A stretch of DNA of 64,000 nt, taken from Neorhizobium sp. Lineage in GTDB: Bacteria > Pseudomonadota > Alphaproteobacteria > Rhizobiales > Rhizobiaceae. The notes below the pieces were generated by a model, which had not been told where the DNA came from, made no database searches, and worked only from the letters and a program-made list of their open reading frames with translations. A program made the position numbers and the translations under genes. The DNA lies in the NCBI GenBank assembly GCA_028283725.1, contig JAPWKC010000004.1, forward strand, positions 186,001 through 250,000. Direction: 5' to 3'. The stretch's first letter is position 1; each line of letters opens with the position of its first letter. Positions 1 to 10,063 of the stretch are shown in pieces.

Positions 1-1223
1 AAATCACCTATCTCGTCGATGGCGACTTTGCAGTACTGACCGCCCAAGGCGCAAGGATCATGGATTTCGCCGGCCAGCCGGTGACGCGCACGAGCCAGAT
101 CTCCCAGGCCGCGACCTTCCTCGTCGACAAGGGCAACCATCGCCATTTCATGGAGAAGGAAATCTACGAGCAGCCGGAGATCATCTCCCATGCGCTCAGC
201 CATTACGTCGATTTTGCCGAAAATGTCGTGAAGCAGCCGGATATGGCAATCGATTTCGGTTCCGTTTCGGGGCTCGCGATTTCCGCCTGCGGCACTGCAT
301 ATCTGTCGGGCCTCGTCGGCAAATACTGGTTCGAGCGTTATGCGCGCCTGCCGGTCGAGATCGATGTCGCCTCGGAATTCCGTTATCGCGAGATCCCGCT
401 GTCGAAGAACCAGGCGGCGCTGTTCATCTCGCAGTCGGGCGAGACGGCCGATACGCTGGCCTCGCTGCGCTATTGCAAGGACGAGGGGCTAAAGATCGGC
501 GCCATCGTCAACGTCCGCGAATCGACGATCGCGCGCGAATCCGATGCGATCTTCCCGATCCTCGCCGGCCCTGAAATCGGAGTCGCCTCGACCAAGGCCT
601 TCACCTGCCAGCTCGCGGTGCTGGCCGCGCTGTCGATCTCTGCCGGTCGCGCCCGTGGCACGATCAGCGCGGACGACGAGAAAGCCATGATCAGGCATCT
701 CATCGAAATGCCCCGGATCATGAGCCAGGTCCTGAACGAGGTGCAGCCGCAGATCGAGACCTTGTCGCGCGATCTTTCCCGTTTCAAGGACGTGCTCTAC
801 CTTGGACGCGGCACGAGCTTCCCGCTGGCCATGGAAGGCGCGCTGAAGCTCAAGGAAATCTCCTATATCCATGCCGAAGGGTATGCCGCCGGCGAGCTGA
901 AGCATGGGCCGATCGCGCTGATCGACGAGAACATGCCGGTCATCGTCATCGCACCGCATGACCGGTTCTTTGAAAAGACCGTGTCGAACATGCAGGAAGT
1001 GGCGGCCCGCGGCGGCAAGATCATCTTCATTACCGACGAGCGCGGGGCGGCCGCCTCCAAGCTGGAAACCATGGCGACGATCGTGCTGCCGAATGTCGAC
1101 GAGATCATCGCACCGATGATCTTTGCCCTGCCGATCCAGCTGCTCGCCTATCATACCGCCGTTTTCATGGGCACCGATGTGGACCAGCCGCGCAATCTGG
1201 CAAAATCCGTCACCGTCGAGTGA
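1..1223 (+). CDS. glmS: Glutamine-fructose-6-phosphate aminotransferase (isomerizing), 3' part
   Basis: GlmS makes glucosamine-6-phosphate from fructose-6-phosphate and glutamine, the first committed step to peptidoglycan and LPS amino sugars. The frame is open from base 3 with no start in the window, so about 200 N-terminal residues (the glutaminase domain) lie upstream. The remaining 406 residues hold the interdomain linker and two SIS sugar-isomerase domains, seen in SACGTAYLSG, FISQSGETADT and GRGTSFPLAMEGALKLKEISY. The extreme C-terminus DQPRNLAKSVTVE matches the invariant GlmS tail that forms part of the active site. The gene is intact as far as it can be seen. Confidence 0.97.
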   Translation, partial: ITYLVDGDFAVLTAQGARIMDFAGQPVTRTSQISQAATFLVDKGNHRHFMEKEIYEQPEIISHALSHYVDFAENVVKQPDMAIDFGSVSGLAISACGTAYLSGLVGKYWFERYARLPVEIDVASEFRYREIPLSKNQAALFISQSGETADTLASLRYCKDEGLKIGAIVNVRESTIARESDAIFPILAGPEIGVASTKAFTCQLAVLAALSISAGRARGTISADDEKAMIRHLIEMPRIMSQVLNEVQPQIETLSRDLSRFKDVLYLGRGTSFPLAMEGALKLKEISYIHAEGYAAGELKHGPIALIDENMPVIVIAPHDRFFEKTVSNMQEVAARGGKIIFITDERGAAASKLETMATIVLPNVDEIIAPMIFALPIQLLAYHTAVFMGTDVDQPRNLAKSVTVE

Positions 1224-1503
1224 CAGTCGCCGGACGGCTCATTTCCTGCGATCACCGCTTTTTTCCGCCGCGCCTGTCGACGCGGCGGCAGGCGGCACTA
1301 CCGGAACGAAGTTGTCCTGCGGGCGTTCGCGTCTGAACCGCTGCAATGCCCTTGCAGGGTGGAGACGCCTAAATCTTCTCGATTGCCGACGAATGTGATG
1401 CGGCCGGCTTTTTTCCGGCTCTTGCGGCGGCTTCGCCCATCCGTCATTGTTTTCCTTTAGATTCGGGCCGAAAAGCCGGATCGCCCAGAATGTCAGGTTG
1501 CCG

Positions 1504-2217
1504 ATGACCGAAACTCCCGAGAGACTGTCGATGGCCGGGCGCGTCAGGAACAATTTCCTGACGGGGCTGATCATCTGCGCGCCGCTCGCCATCACCGTCT
1601 GGCTGACCTTCACCTTCATCGACTGGGCCGACAGCTGGGTGACGCCCTACATTCCGCAGCGCTACGATCCGCAATATTATTTCGACGTGACCATCCCCGG
1701 CACCGGTCTCGTCATCGCGGTGCTGTTCATCACCATCATCGGTTTTCTCGGCAAGAACCTGATCGGCCGATCGATCGTCAATTTCGGCGAGTCGGTCCTG
1801 AACCGGATGCCGCTGATCCGTACCGTCTACAAGAGCGTCAAGCAGATCCTCGAGACGGTGCTGAAGGAACAGTCGACCTCATTCAAGAAATGCGGCCTCG
1901 TGGAGTTTCCGGCGCCCGGCAGCTGGGCACTGGTCTTCATCGCCGGCGATGCGCAGGGCGAAATTGCCGAAAAGCTCAATACCGATGGCGAGGAGATGGT
2001 CGCCGTCTTCATGCCGCCGACGCCGGTGCCGACGGCGGGGTTCCTGATGTTCGTGCCGAAGAGCAAGATCGTCATGCTCGACATGACGCCGGAAGAGGGC
2101 GCCAAGCTCCTGATATCGGGGGGCCTGATCGCGCCCGACTACACGCCGAAGGTGCCGGAAATCCCGGTCCTGCCCGCACCGGCCGTGAAAGAGCCGGTGG
2201 ACAGCAGCGCTCGCTGA
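1504..2217 (+). CDS. DUF502 family membrane protein
   Basis: A 237-residue protein of the DUF502 family, conserved in proteobacteria and plants but without an established biochemical role. The first membrane segment lies around residues 15-38 (after RVRNNFLTGLIICAPL) and a second around 65-85 (GLVIAVLFITIIGFLG). A conserved soluble region follows with the family signatures RMPLIRTVYKSVKQ and MPPTPVPTAGFLMFVP. The frame could begin at a TTG at 1447, but the ATG at 1504 gives the usual family N-terminus. It sits between glmS and the converging recG, an order common in rhizobia. No terminator is clear in the 280 bp after glmS. Confidence 0.88.
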   Translation: MTETPERLSMAGRVRNNFLTGLIICAPLAITVWLTFTFIDWADSWVTPYIPQRYDPQYYFDVTIPGTGLVIAVLFITIIGFLGKNLIGRSIVNFGESVLNRMPLIRTVYKSVKQILETVLKEQSTSFKKCGLVEFPAPGSWALVFIAGDAQGEIAEKLNTDGEEMVAVFMPPTPVPTAGFLMFVPKSKIVMLDMTPEEGAKLLISGGLIAPDYTPKVPEIPVLPAPAVKEPVDSSAR

Positions 2218-2235
2218 CACCCGTTTTGCCGAACC

Positions 2236-4344
2236 CTATCCGGCGCGCAGGAAGCGGATCGCCTCGTCGCGCCGGTGGAGATAGAGAAGTGCGCGGATCG
2301 CTTCGCCGCGCTCCGTCGTCAGGTCCTGATCGCGCTCCAGAAGATAGGCCGCATCCTTGCGGGCGATCTCCAGAAGATCGGCATGCGCTTCGAGACTGGC
2401 GATGCGAAAACCCGGCGTGCCGGACTGGCGGGTGCCGAGAAGCTCGCCTTCGCCACGCAGTTTCAGGTCTTCCTCGGCAATCAGAAAGCCGTCCTCGCTG
2501 TCGCGCAGGATGGAGAGCCTTGCGTGGCCCGTTTCGCTGAGTGGCCCCTTGTAGAGCAGGATGCAGGTCGAGGCCTCTGCTCCGCGCCCGACGCGGCCGC
2601 GCAGCTGGTGAAGCTGGGCAAGGCCAAAACGTTCTGCATGTTCGATCACCATGATCGTCGCATCCGGCACATCGACACCGACCTCGACGACGGTGGTGGC
2701 CACCAGAAGCCTGATTTCGCCAGACTTGAACGCCGACATCACGGCATCCTTTTCCGGCCCGCTCATTCTTCCATGAACGAGGCCGACATTGCGCTCGCCA
2801 AGCTCGCGGGCGAGAACAGCATGTCGCTCTTCTGCCGACATCAGCTCGGACTGGTCGCTCTCTTCGACCAGCGGGCAGATCCAATAGGCTTTCTTGCCCT
2901 CGGCAACAGCGCTTCTCAGGCGCCCAACGACATCGCCGATCCGCTCGGTCGGGATGGTGACGGTCTGGATCGGCTTGCGGCCGGCGGGCTTCTCCGTGAG
3001 CTTGGAGACGTCCATGTCGCCGAAGGCGGCAAGCACCAGCGTGCGCGGGATCGGTGTCGCCGTCATCACCAGCATATGCGGTGACACGCCCTTGGCTGTC
3101 AGGCGCAGGCGCTGGTGGACGCCGAAACGATGCTGCTCGTCGACGACCGCCAAGAGAAGGTTCTTGTAGTTCACGGCATCCTGAAACAGCGCATGGGTGC
3201 CGATGATGATCTGCGCCTCGCCGGACGCGATGCGTTCGACGATTTCGGTGCGTTCTTTACCCTTGGTGCGGCCGGTCAGCACATCGACGGTGATGCCGAT
3301 GGCGCCTGCCAGCTTCGAGATGATGGAAAAATGCTGGCGGGCGAGGATTTCGGTCGGCGCCATCAGCACCGCCTGTCCGCCGGCCTCGACGGCTGCCGCC
3401 ATGGAGAGAAGCGCCACCAGCGTCTTGCCGGCGCCGACATCGCCCTGAAGGAGGCGCAGCATGCGGTCCTCGCCGGCCATGTCCTTCATGATGTCGGCAA
3501 CAGCGTCCCTCTGGCTGTTGGTCGGCGAAAACGGCAGATTGGCGATGATGCGGGCGGCGATATCGCCCTTTACCCGGATCGGTTGGCCCGGAACCTTTCG
3601 GACTTTCTGGCGGACCAGCGCCAGGGAGACCTGGCCTGCCAGGAATTCGTCATAGGCGAGGCGGCGTCGGGCGGGCGCCTGCGGATCGATGTCGGCGGCA
3701 TCGCGCGGGTCATGCAGGCGCTCGAAAGCCTCCTTTACGGAAGGAAAGCCCTGACGTTGCGTGAGGGGCAGATCGGCCCATTCCGGCAGATCCGGCATGC
3801 GCGCGACGGCCCCCTCGACCGCCTTTCTCAGGGATTTCGGAGAGAGGCCCGCGGTCAGCGGATAGATCGGTTCGACCAGCGGCATGTTTTCCGCCTCCGA
3901 CGCCTTCACGATGAAATCTGGATGGACCATCGAGGCGCGGCCGTTGAACCAGTCGACCTTGCCGCTGACCAGCACCGTCTCATCGATCGGCAGTGACTTT
4001 TCCAGCCAGTTGCCCTTGGCACGAAAGAAGGTCAGCGCCAATTCGCCTGTCGGATCGCGCAGCATGACGCGGTAAGGCTGGCTGGAGCGGCCCGGCGGCG
4101 GCGGCATGTGGCGATCGACACGTCCCTCGATGGTGACGATCTGGCCTTCCTGGGCAAAGGCAATGCCGGGGCGGTTACGGCGGTCGATCAGCGAATAGGG
4201 TGGGTGGAAGAGAAGATCGACGACCCGGCAGTCCTCCACATCCTCGCGGTTGGTGACACGCGCGATGAATTCGGCAATCTTCGGGCCGACACCGGGAAGC
4301 GAGGAAACGGACGCAAAAAGCGGATCGAGAACTGTCGGGCGCAT
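2236..4344 (-). CDS. recG: ATP-dependent DNA helicase RecG
   Basis: RecG remodels stalled replication forks and branch-migrates Holliday junctions. The 702-residue product has the N-terminal wedge/OB domain, then a superfamily 2 helicase core with Walker A LLQGDVGAGKT near residue 300, the DEQH box (VVDEQHRFG) near residue 400, TATPIPRT, and the C-terminal motif QLHQLRGRVGRG. The open frame runs 47 codons further upstream to 4485, but that part overlaps the divergent sdhE. The ATG at 4344 gives the expected start MRPTVLDPLFASVSSLPGVG. The 88-bp gap to sdhE must hold both promoters. The 3' end converges on the DUF502 gene with only 18 bp between. Confidence 0.97.
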   Translation of the reverse strand: MRPTVLDPLFASVSSLPGVGPKIAEFIARVTNREDVEDCRVVDLLFHPPYSLIDRRNRPGIAFAQEGQIVTIEGRVDRHMPPPPGRSSQPYRVMLRDPTGELALTFFRAKGNWLEKSLPIDETVLVSGKVDWFNGRASMVHPDFIVKASEAENMPLVEPIYPLTAGLSPKSLRKAVEGAVARMPDLPEWADLPLTQRQGFPSVKEAFERLHDPRDAADIDPQAPARRRLAYDEFLAGQVSLALVRQKVRKVPGQPIRVKGDIAARIIANLPFSPTNSQRDAVADIMKDMAGEDRMLRLLQGDVGAGKTLVALLSMAAAVEAGGQAVLMAPTEILARQHFSIISKLAGAIGITVDVLTGRTKGKERTEIVERIASGEAQIIIGTHALFQDAVNYKNLLLAVVDEQHRFGVHQRLRLTAKGVSPHMLVMTATPIPRTLVLAAFGDMDVSKLTEKPAGRKPIQTVTIPTERIGDVVGRLRSAVAEGKKAYWICPLVEESDQSELMSAEERHAVLARELGERNVGLVHGRMSGPEKDAVMSAFKSGEIRLLVATTVVEVGVDVPDATIMVIEHAERFGLAQLHQLRGRVGRGAEASTCILLYKGPLSETGHARLSILRDSEDGFLIAEEDLKLRGEGELLGTRQSGTPGFRIASLEAHADLLEIARKDAAYLLERDQDLTTERGEAIRALLYLHRRDEAIRFLRAG

Positions 4345-4432
4345 GGGCGCTAAATGGGATGAGTTTTGCCCATTTGGCAAGGTGACGCGCGGCGAAAACA
4401 ATCCTATATGAACGGCAAACAGGGATGACGAC

Positions 4433-4762
4433 ATGACCGGACTTGCGCGCACCAGCGCCGATCTCGACCCGCGCCGCCGGCGCATTCTCTATCGTTGCTG
4501 GCATCGCGGCATTCGCGAGATGGATCTCGTCTTCGGCCAGTTTGCCGAAGAGCAGATCGCAGACCTTTCCGACGCCGATCTCGACGAGTTCGAGAAGATC
4601 ATGGGGGCCGACGACCACGACCTGCATGCCTGGATCACCGGTGCTGCGCCGGTGCCGGACGATATGCGCACGCCGCTGTTTGCCCGCGTTGCCGCCTACA
4701 GGCCGGATTTCGACGTGGTGACCAAGGCGACGCTCGAAGCAAGGCTCGGACCCGCCACATGA
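4433..4762 (+). CDS. sdhE: Succinate dehydrogenase flavinylation factor SdhE (DUF339)
   Basis: SdhE (yeast Sdh5 family) promotes covalent FAD attachment to SdhA and so maturation of complex II. The 109-residue product carries the diagnostic motif RGIREMDLVFGQF and the acidic helix LSDADLDEFEKIMGADDHDLHAWI, which together cover the whole small helical fold. It is divergent from recG and translationally coupled to mfd: its TGA at 4760-4762 overlaps the mfd ATG at 4759 as ATGA. The sdhE-mfd pairing recurs in rhizobial chromosomes, although the two functions are unrelated. Confidence 0.94.
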   Translation: MTGLARTSADLDPRRRRILYRCWHRGIREMDLVFGQFAEEQIADLSDADLDEFEKIMGADDHDLHAWITGAAPVPDDMRTPLFARVAAYRPDFDVVTKATLEARLGPAT

Positions 4763-7700
4763 TGATTGCCGGTTTCGACGCGAAGAAGATCGCGGGCTCC
4801 ACACAGCCGCTCACCATCGGCAATGTGCCACCCGGCATGGAAGCGTTCCTGCTTGCAGAACTGGCGCGCGCCGGCCAGCCGGTCGCCTATGTGCTCTCCG
4901 ACGGCCAGCGGATGCCCGATATCGAGCAGATGCTGTCCTTCGTCGCGCCCGATATTCCGGTCATGACCCTGCCGGCCTGGGACTGTCTGCCCTATGACCG
5001 GGTATCGCCGAGCGCCGATGTCTCCGCAAGGAGACTGTCTGCGCTATCTGGCCTGATCTCGCATGCCAAGAAGCCGCATGCCGCGATCATCCTCGTGACC
5101 GTCAACGCGATGCTGCAGAAGATCGCGCCGGCCGACGTGATCGAGAGCCTGGCCTTCTCGGCAAAGCCCGGCAACCAGATCCGCATGGACGATATTGCCG
5201 CGCGGCTTGAGCGCAACGGTTTCGACCGCGTGTCGACCGTGCGGGAAGTTGGCGAATTTGCCGTGCGCGGTGGTATTCTCGACGTCTTCGTGCCCGGCAC
5301 CGAAGAGCCGGTGCGCCTCGATTTCTTCGGCGACACGCTGGAAAGCATCCGGAGTTTCGATCCGGCAAGCCAGCGCACGACGGGGCAGGCACGCTCGCTC
5401 GATCTGAACCCGATGAGCGAAGTGACGCTGACGCCCGATACGATCAGCCGGTTTCGCAAGAACTACCTGTCGCTGTTCGGTGCTGCCACCCGCGACGACG
5501 CACTCTATCAGGCCGTTTCCGAAGGCCGCCGCTATGCGGGCATGGAACACTGGCTGCCGTTATTCTACGACCGGCTCGACACCGCCTTCGACTATCTCTC
5601 CGGCTTCCGCATCGTTACCGACCATACGGCGCGCGAGGCGGCGAACGAGCGTTCCAAACTCGTCACCGACTATTTCGAAGCGCGGCGCGATCAGGGCAGC
5701 CAGGGCAAGGGCATCGCGGCACAGGCGACACCCTACAAGCCGATCTCTCCCGGCCAGCTCTATCTCGATGGCAAGGCATTCGCGCAGGCGCTGGATGCCG
5801 TCGCGGCGCTGAGGCTCACACCGTTCAACGAAATCGATGCGGATGGTCGCCGGGTGGTGACGCTCGATGCCCATACCGGTCCGCGCTGGGCCAAGAGCCA
5901 GGCGGAAGTCAATGCAGCGGAGAACCGCAGCGAAAAAGGCGACGGTGAGGCGGACGAGCGCGTCAACATTTTCGATCTCGTGGTCAAGCATATTGCCGAC
6001 AGGCGGGCCGAGGGGGCGAAGGTTCTCGTCACCGGCTGGTCTGCCGGTTCGCTCGACCGTCTCCTTCAGGTCCTCGACGAGCGCGGGCTGAAGCGCATCA
6101 AATTCATCGAGAAACTTTCCGATCTCGACACGCTCGAAAAAGGCGAGGCGGCATCGGCCGTCCTCAGCCTCGAAGCCGGGTTCGAGACGGGCAATGTCGT
6201 CATCATCGGCGAGCAGGATATTCTCGGCGACCGCATGGTGCGACGCGGCAAGCGCCGCAAGCGCGGCGCCGATTTCCTGACCGAAGTGGCCGGCCTCGAC
6301 GAAGGTTCGCTCGTCGTCCATGCCGAGCACGGTATCGGCAAATTCGTCGGGCTGATCACCATCGAGGCTGCCGGTGCACCGCGCGCCTGCCTCGAATTGC
6401 ATTATGCCGATCAGGCCAAGCTCTTCCTGCCGGTCGAAAACATCGACCTTCTTTCCCGCTATGGCTCGGAAGCGGCGGAAGCGCAGCTCGACAAGCTGGG
6501 CGGCGGCGCATGGCAGGCCCGCAAGGCAAAGCTGAAGAAGCGCCTGCTCGACATGGCCGGGGCGCTGATCGCCGTTGCCGCGGCGCGCATCACCCGACGC
6601 GCGCCGGTTCTGACGACGCCGGAAGGGCTCTATGACGAGTTCGCCGCACGCTTCCCCTATGACGAGACCGAGGATCAGGCGACCGCAATCGATGCGGTGC
6701 GCGACGATCTGGGGGCAGGGCGGCCGATGGACCGCCTCGTCTGCGGCGACGTCGGCTTCGGCAAGACGGAAGTGGCGCTGCGCGCCGCCTTCTTTGCTGC
6801 CATGAACGGCGCGCAGGTGGCTGTCGTCGTGCCGACGACGCTTCTCGCCCGCCAGCATTTCAAGACGTTCAAGGAGCGTTTCCGCGGCCTGCCGATCCGG
6901 ATCGCACAGGCATCGCGTCTGGTGACCGCCAAGGAACTGGCGCAGACGAAGAAGGATGTGACCGAGGGCAAGGTCGATATCGTCGTCGGCACGCACGCGC
7001 TTCTGGGCACAGGGATCCAGTTTGCCAATCTCAGCCTTCTCATCATCGACGAGGAACAGCATTTCGGCGTGAAGCACAAGGAACGCCTCAAGGAACTGAA
7101 AAGCGACGTGCATGTGCTGACCCTGTCGGCAACGCCGATCCCGCGTACGCTGCAGCTTGCCATGACCGGTGTGCGCGAGCTTTCGTTGATCACCACGCCG
7201 CCGGTCGACCGTATGGCGGTGCGCACCTTCATCTCGCCCTTCGATCCGCTCGTCATCCGCGAGACGCTGATGCGCGAGCACTATCGCGGCGGTCAGAGCT
7301 TTTATGTCTGCCCGCGGCTGGCGGATCTGCCAGATATCCAGGCCTTCCTCCAGTCGGATGTGCCGGAACTGAAGGTCGCCGTCGCCCATGGCCAGATGGC
7401 GGCCGGCGAACTCGAAGACATCATGAACGCCTTCTACGACGGCAAATACGACGTGCTGCTTTCGACGACGATCGTCGAATCCGGCCTCGACGTGCCGACA
7501 GCCAACACGTTGATCGTGCACCGGGCCGACATGTTCGGTCTCGCCCAGCTCTACCAGCTGCGCGGTCGCGTCGGACGATCGAAGGCGCGCGCCTTCGCGC
7601 TCTTCACACTGCCGGTCAACAAGCCGCTGACGCAGATGGCCGAGCGGCGCCTGAAGGTGTTGCAGTCGCTCGATACGCTCGGTGCCGGCTTCCAGCTGGC

Positions 7701-8301
7701 AAGCCACGATCTCGACATCCGTGGTGCGGGCAATCTCTTGGGCGAGGAACAGTCCGGCCATATCAAGGAAGTCGGTTTCGAACTCTATCAGCAGATGCTG
7801 GAGGAGGCCGTGGCTGAGGTGAAGGGCGAGGACGAGATCATCGATACAGGGTGGTCGCCGCAGATTTCGGTCGGCATCACGACGATGATCCCGGAAAACT
7901 ACGTGCCGGACCTGCATCTGCGCATGGGCCTCTATCGCCGCCTCGGCGAGGTGGAGGACCTGTCGGAAATCGATGGCTTCGGCGCGGAAATGGTCGATCG
8001 CTTCGGCCCGATGCCGCCCGAGGTGCAGAACCTCCTGAAGGTCGTCTATATCAAGACGCTCTGCCGCAAGGCGAATGTCGAGAAAGTGGATGCGGGGCCG
8101 AAGGGCGTCGTCATCGCCTTCCGCGACAAGCTGTTTCCCAACCCGGCCAATCTCGTCGGCTATATCGCCAAGCAGGGCACGATGGCGAAGATCCGCCCCG
8201 ACCAGAGCATCTTCCTTACCCGCGACCTGCCGACGCCGACCAAGCGGCTGACGGCGGCAGCGCAGATCATGACGCAGTTTGCCGAACTGGCGAAAGGCTG
8301 A
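4759..8301 (+). CDS. mfd: Transcription-repair coupling factor Mfd
   Basis: Mfd displaces RNA polymerase stalled at DNA lesions and recruits UvrA. The 1180-residue protein shows the UvrB-homology region, the RNA-polymerase-interacting domain (GSLVVHAEHGIGKFVGL), a RecG-like translocase with Walker A GDVGFGKTE near residue 663 and a DEEQ box (IIDEEQHFGV) near 762, the QLRGRVGRS motif, and the C-terminal TRCF domain. The frame is open 88 codons upstream to 4495, but that stretch is sdhE in another frame. The ATG at 4759, overlapping the sdhE stop, is the better start. A strong hairpin follows the stop. Confidence 0.97.
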   Translation: MMIAGFDAKKIAGSTQPLTIGNVPPGMEAFLLAELARAGQPVAYVLSDGQRMPDIEQMLSFVAPDIPVMTLPAWDCLPYDRVSPSADVSARRLSALSGLISHAKKPHAAIILVTVNAMLQKIAPADVIESLAFSAKPGNQIRMDDIAARLERNGFDRVSTVREVGEFAVRGGILDVFVPGTEEPVRLDFFGDTLESIRSFDPASQRTTGQARSLDLNPMSEVTLTPDTISRFRKNYLSLFGAATRDDALYQAVSEGRRYAGMEHWLPLFYDRLDTAFDYLSGFRIVTDHTAREAANERSKLVTDYFEARRDQGSQGKGIAAQATPYKPISPGQLYLDGKAFAQALDAVAALRLTPFNEIDADGRRVVTLDAHTGPRWAKSQAEVNAAENRSEKGDGEADERVNIFDLVVKHIADRRAEGAKVLVTGWSAGSLDRLLQVLDERGLKRIKFIEKLSDLDTLEKGEAASAVLSLEAGFETGNVVIIGEQDILGDRMVRRGKRRKRGADFLTEVAGLDEGSLVVHAEHGIGKFVGLITIEAAGAPRACLELHYADQAKLFLPVENIDLLSRYGSEAAEAQLDKLGGGAWQARKAKLKKRLLDMAGALIAVAAARITRRAPVLTTPEGLYDEFAARFPYDETEDQATAIDAVRDDLGAGRPMDRLVCGDVGFGKTEVALRAAFFAAMNGAQVAVVVPTTLLARQHFKTFKERFRGLPIRIAQASRLVTAKELAQTKKDVTEGKVDIVVGTHALLGTGIQFANLSLLIIDEEQHFGVKHKERLKELKSDVHVLTLSATPIPRTLQLAMTGVRELSLITTPPVDRMAVRTFISPFDPLVIRETLMREHYRGGQSFYVCPRLADLPDIQAFLQSDVPELKVAVAHGQMAAGELEDIMNAFYDGKYDVLLSTTIVESGLDVPTANTLIVHRADMFGLAQLYQLRGRVGRSKARAFALFTLPVNKPLTQMAERRLKVLQSLDTLGAGFQLASHDLDIRGAGNLLGEEQSGHIKEVGFELYQQMLEEAVAEVKGEDEIIDTGWSPQISVGITTMIPENYVPDLHLRMGLYRRLGEVEDLSEIDGFGAEMVDRFGPMPPEVQNLLKVVYIKTLCRKANVEKVDAGPKGVVIAFRDKLFPNPANLVGYIAKQGTMAKIRPDQSIFLTRDLPTPTKRLTAAAQIMTQFAELAKG

Positions 8302-8325
8302 GGCGTCGGAGACGTCAGGACAAAC

Positions 8326-8354
8326 AAAAAGGCCGGGATCGCTCCCGGCCTTTT
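8326..8354. terminator. Bidirectional intrinsic terminator, mfd / DMT exporter
   Basis: AAAAGGCCGGGA, a short loop, then TCCCGGCCTTTT. The A-run on one side and T-run on the other allow it to end both the plus-strand mfd and the convergent minus-strand transporter gene. Confidence 0.88.
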
Positions 8355-8376
8355 GCTTTGTTCGGATCGATCCGTC

Positions 8377-9297
8377 TCAGCGCCCGTCTTCGAGTTCCGG
8401 GGCGATCATGGCGGCGGCCTGGGCGTTTGGAGCCACGGCCGGCGGCAGTGGCGTGCCGCGCACCTTTTCGCGGCGCAGCGTGAGAAGGCCCGAGCCGCAG
8501 ATCAGGATGATGCCGATCACCATCGGCAGGTCGATACCGTCGCCGAAGATCAGATAGCCGAAGAACACGGCCCAGAGCATCTGGCTGTACTGGATCGGCC
8601 CGATTGCGGTGGCCGGCACGTAGGCGGCGGCATACATGAGCAGAATAGCGGCGACGGCGGCGAAGATGCCGTAGCCGGCGACATAGGCCCATTGCACCGC
8701 AGTGGGCACGCTCAATTCGGGAATGGCGAGCAGGCCGCAGACCACGACCGTGCCGAGCATGCCGGCACCATAGAGCGAGATATTCTTTTCCGACGGACCC
8801 ATGGCGCGGAAGACAACGATCGAGATCGCGCCGCTCAATCCCCCGAAGACGGCGCCGAGATGGCCGATCGAGAGTTCGCGGAAACCGGGACGCAAGACGA
8901 CCATCACGCCGATGAAGCCGATGACGACGGCCGCCCAACGGTTCACCCCGACCTTTTCCTTCAGAAAGAACACCGACATGATGGTGACGAAGGAGGGCAG
9001 GAGGAAGATCAGCGCGAAGGCTTCCGCCATAGACAGGTGGGTGAAGGCGGTGACGCTGCCGATTGTCCCGAAAGCCTGCGAGGCGAAGCGCAGGAGCCAG
9101 AGCGGGCGGTTGGTCGTCGCAAACACGTCGGTCCAGCGGTCGCCGCGCTTCATCAGGAATGGCAGGCCGATCAGGCCGAAGACGGCGCCAAGGCAGGCCG
9201 CCTGATAGGCGCTCATCGTGCCGTGCAGGAGTTTGACGCTCGCGTCGCTCCAGGAATAGGCGGCGAAGGAGGCAAAGGCCAGAATGAGGCCTTTCAT
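8377..9297 (-). CDS. DMT-superfamily (EamA) transporter
   Basis: A polytopic inner-membrane protein of about 306 residues with two EamA repeats and about ten hydrophobic segments (for example WAAVVIGFIGVMVVL and YLIFGDGIDLPMVIGIILI). Family members export amino acids, metabolites or drugs; the substrate cannot be told from sequence. A GTG at 9315 would add six residues, but the ATG at 9297 is preferred because it starts directly at the first helix (MKGLILAFASF). The gene is monocistronic and convergent with mfd across a shared terminator. Confidence 0.87.
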   Translation of the reverse strand: MKGLILAFASFAAYSWSDASVKLLHGTMSAYQAACLGAVFGLIGLPFLMKRGDRWTDVFATTNRPLWLLRFASQAFGTIGSVTAFTHLSMAEAFALIFLLPSFVTIMSVFFLKEKVGVNRWAAVVIGFIGVMVVLRPGFRELSIGHLGAVFGGLSGAISIVVFRAMGPSEKNISLYGAGMLGTVVVCGLLAIPELSVPTAVQWAYVAGYGIFAAVAAILLMYAAAYVPATAIGPIQYSQMLWAVFFGYLIFGDGIDLPMVIGIILICGSGLLTLRREKVRGTPLPPAVAPNAQAAAMIAPELEDGR

Positions 9298-9344
9298 TGT
9301 ATTATCGGTACGCACTTATGGGGTCCTGTAAAAACGACGAGAGG

Positions 9345-10016
9345 TCAGATCATGCTCTTGCGTGCTTCGGTCTTCATTTTCGCGATATCGCGAAGGCCGC
9401 TTGCAAGAACGTCTGGGGTCTGGGCACCGGAGACGGCGTACTGGCCGTCGATGATGAAGAAGGGAACGCCGGAAACACCCATCTGCTGGGCGGCGTCGAT
9501 TTCGGCAATGACGGTGTCCTTGTCGGCATCGCCGGCAAGCAGGTTTTCGATCAGCTTGCGGTCGAGGCCGGCCTTGGTGGCAATATCGAGAAGCACGGCC
9601 TTGTCGCCGACATTGCGGCCTTCTTCGAAATAGGCCTTGAACAGGGCGGTGACGACGCGGTCCTGCATCTGACGGTCTTCCACCAGCGCCCAATGGATAA
9701 GACGATGCGCATCGAGCGTATTCGGGCCAACCCTGATCGCTGCGAAATCATAAGCGATGCCGACTTCCCGGCCGAGTTCTGTCAGCATCTCGTGGGCCTT
9801 TTGGACCTTTTCCTCGCCGCCAAGCTTTTCGGCAAGGTGGGCGTGATGATCGACGCCTTCGGGCGGATGATCCGGGTTGAGGCGGTAGGGACGCCAGTTG
9901 ATGTCGATGCCGATCTCGTCCTGCACGTCGGCAATGGCAAGTTCGAGCCGAGCCTTGCCGAGATAGCACCAGGGGCAGACGACATCCGAAATGACGTCGA
10001 TGGTGAGACGCTCCAT
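9345..10016 (-). CDS. DsbA-family (FrnE-like) thiol oxidoreductase
   Basis: A 223-residue cytoplasmic DsbA/2-hydroxychromene-2-carboxylate isomerase-fold protein with no signal peptide. The redox motif CPWC is at residues 14-17 after ISDVV, and the cis-proline loop GVSGVPFFIIDG is near residue 180, a pattern typical of FrnE. Such proteins act in disulfide handling and oxidative-stress tolerance; the substrate is not inferable. The start has a reasonable AAGG ribosome site (minus strand GAAAGGTTATCGCC before ATG). It lies 47 bp downstream of the yejA-like gene and may be cotranscribed with it. Confidence 0.88.
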   Translation of the reverse strand: MERLTIDVISDVVCPWCYLGKARLELAIADVQDEIGIDINWRPYRLNPDHPPEGVDHHAHLAEKLGGEEKVQKAHEMLTELGREVGIAYDFAAIRVGPNTLDAHRLIHWALVEDRQMQDRVVTALFKAYFEEGRNVGDKAVLLDIATKAGLDRKLIENLLAGDADKDTVIAEIDAAQQMGVSGVPFFIIDGQYAVSGAQTPDVLASGLRDIAKMKTEARKSMI

Positions 10017-10063
10017 GGCGATAACCTTTCGTTCGGCAATGGTAAGACGCGCGCCCCAGACGA

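Noticed and set aside
5560..7917. A 785-residue open frame antisense to mfd
   Set aside because: Shadow frame created by high third-position GC; no ribosome site or family features.
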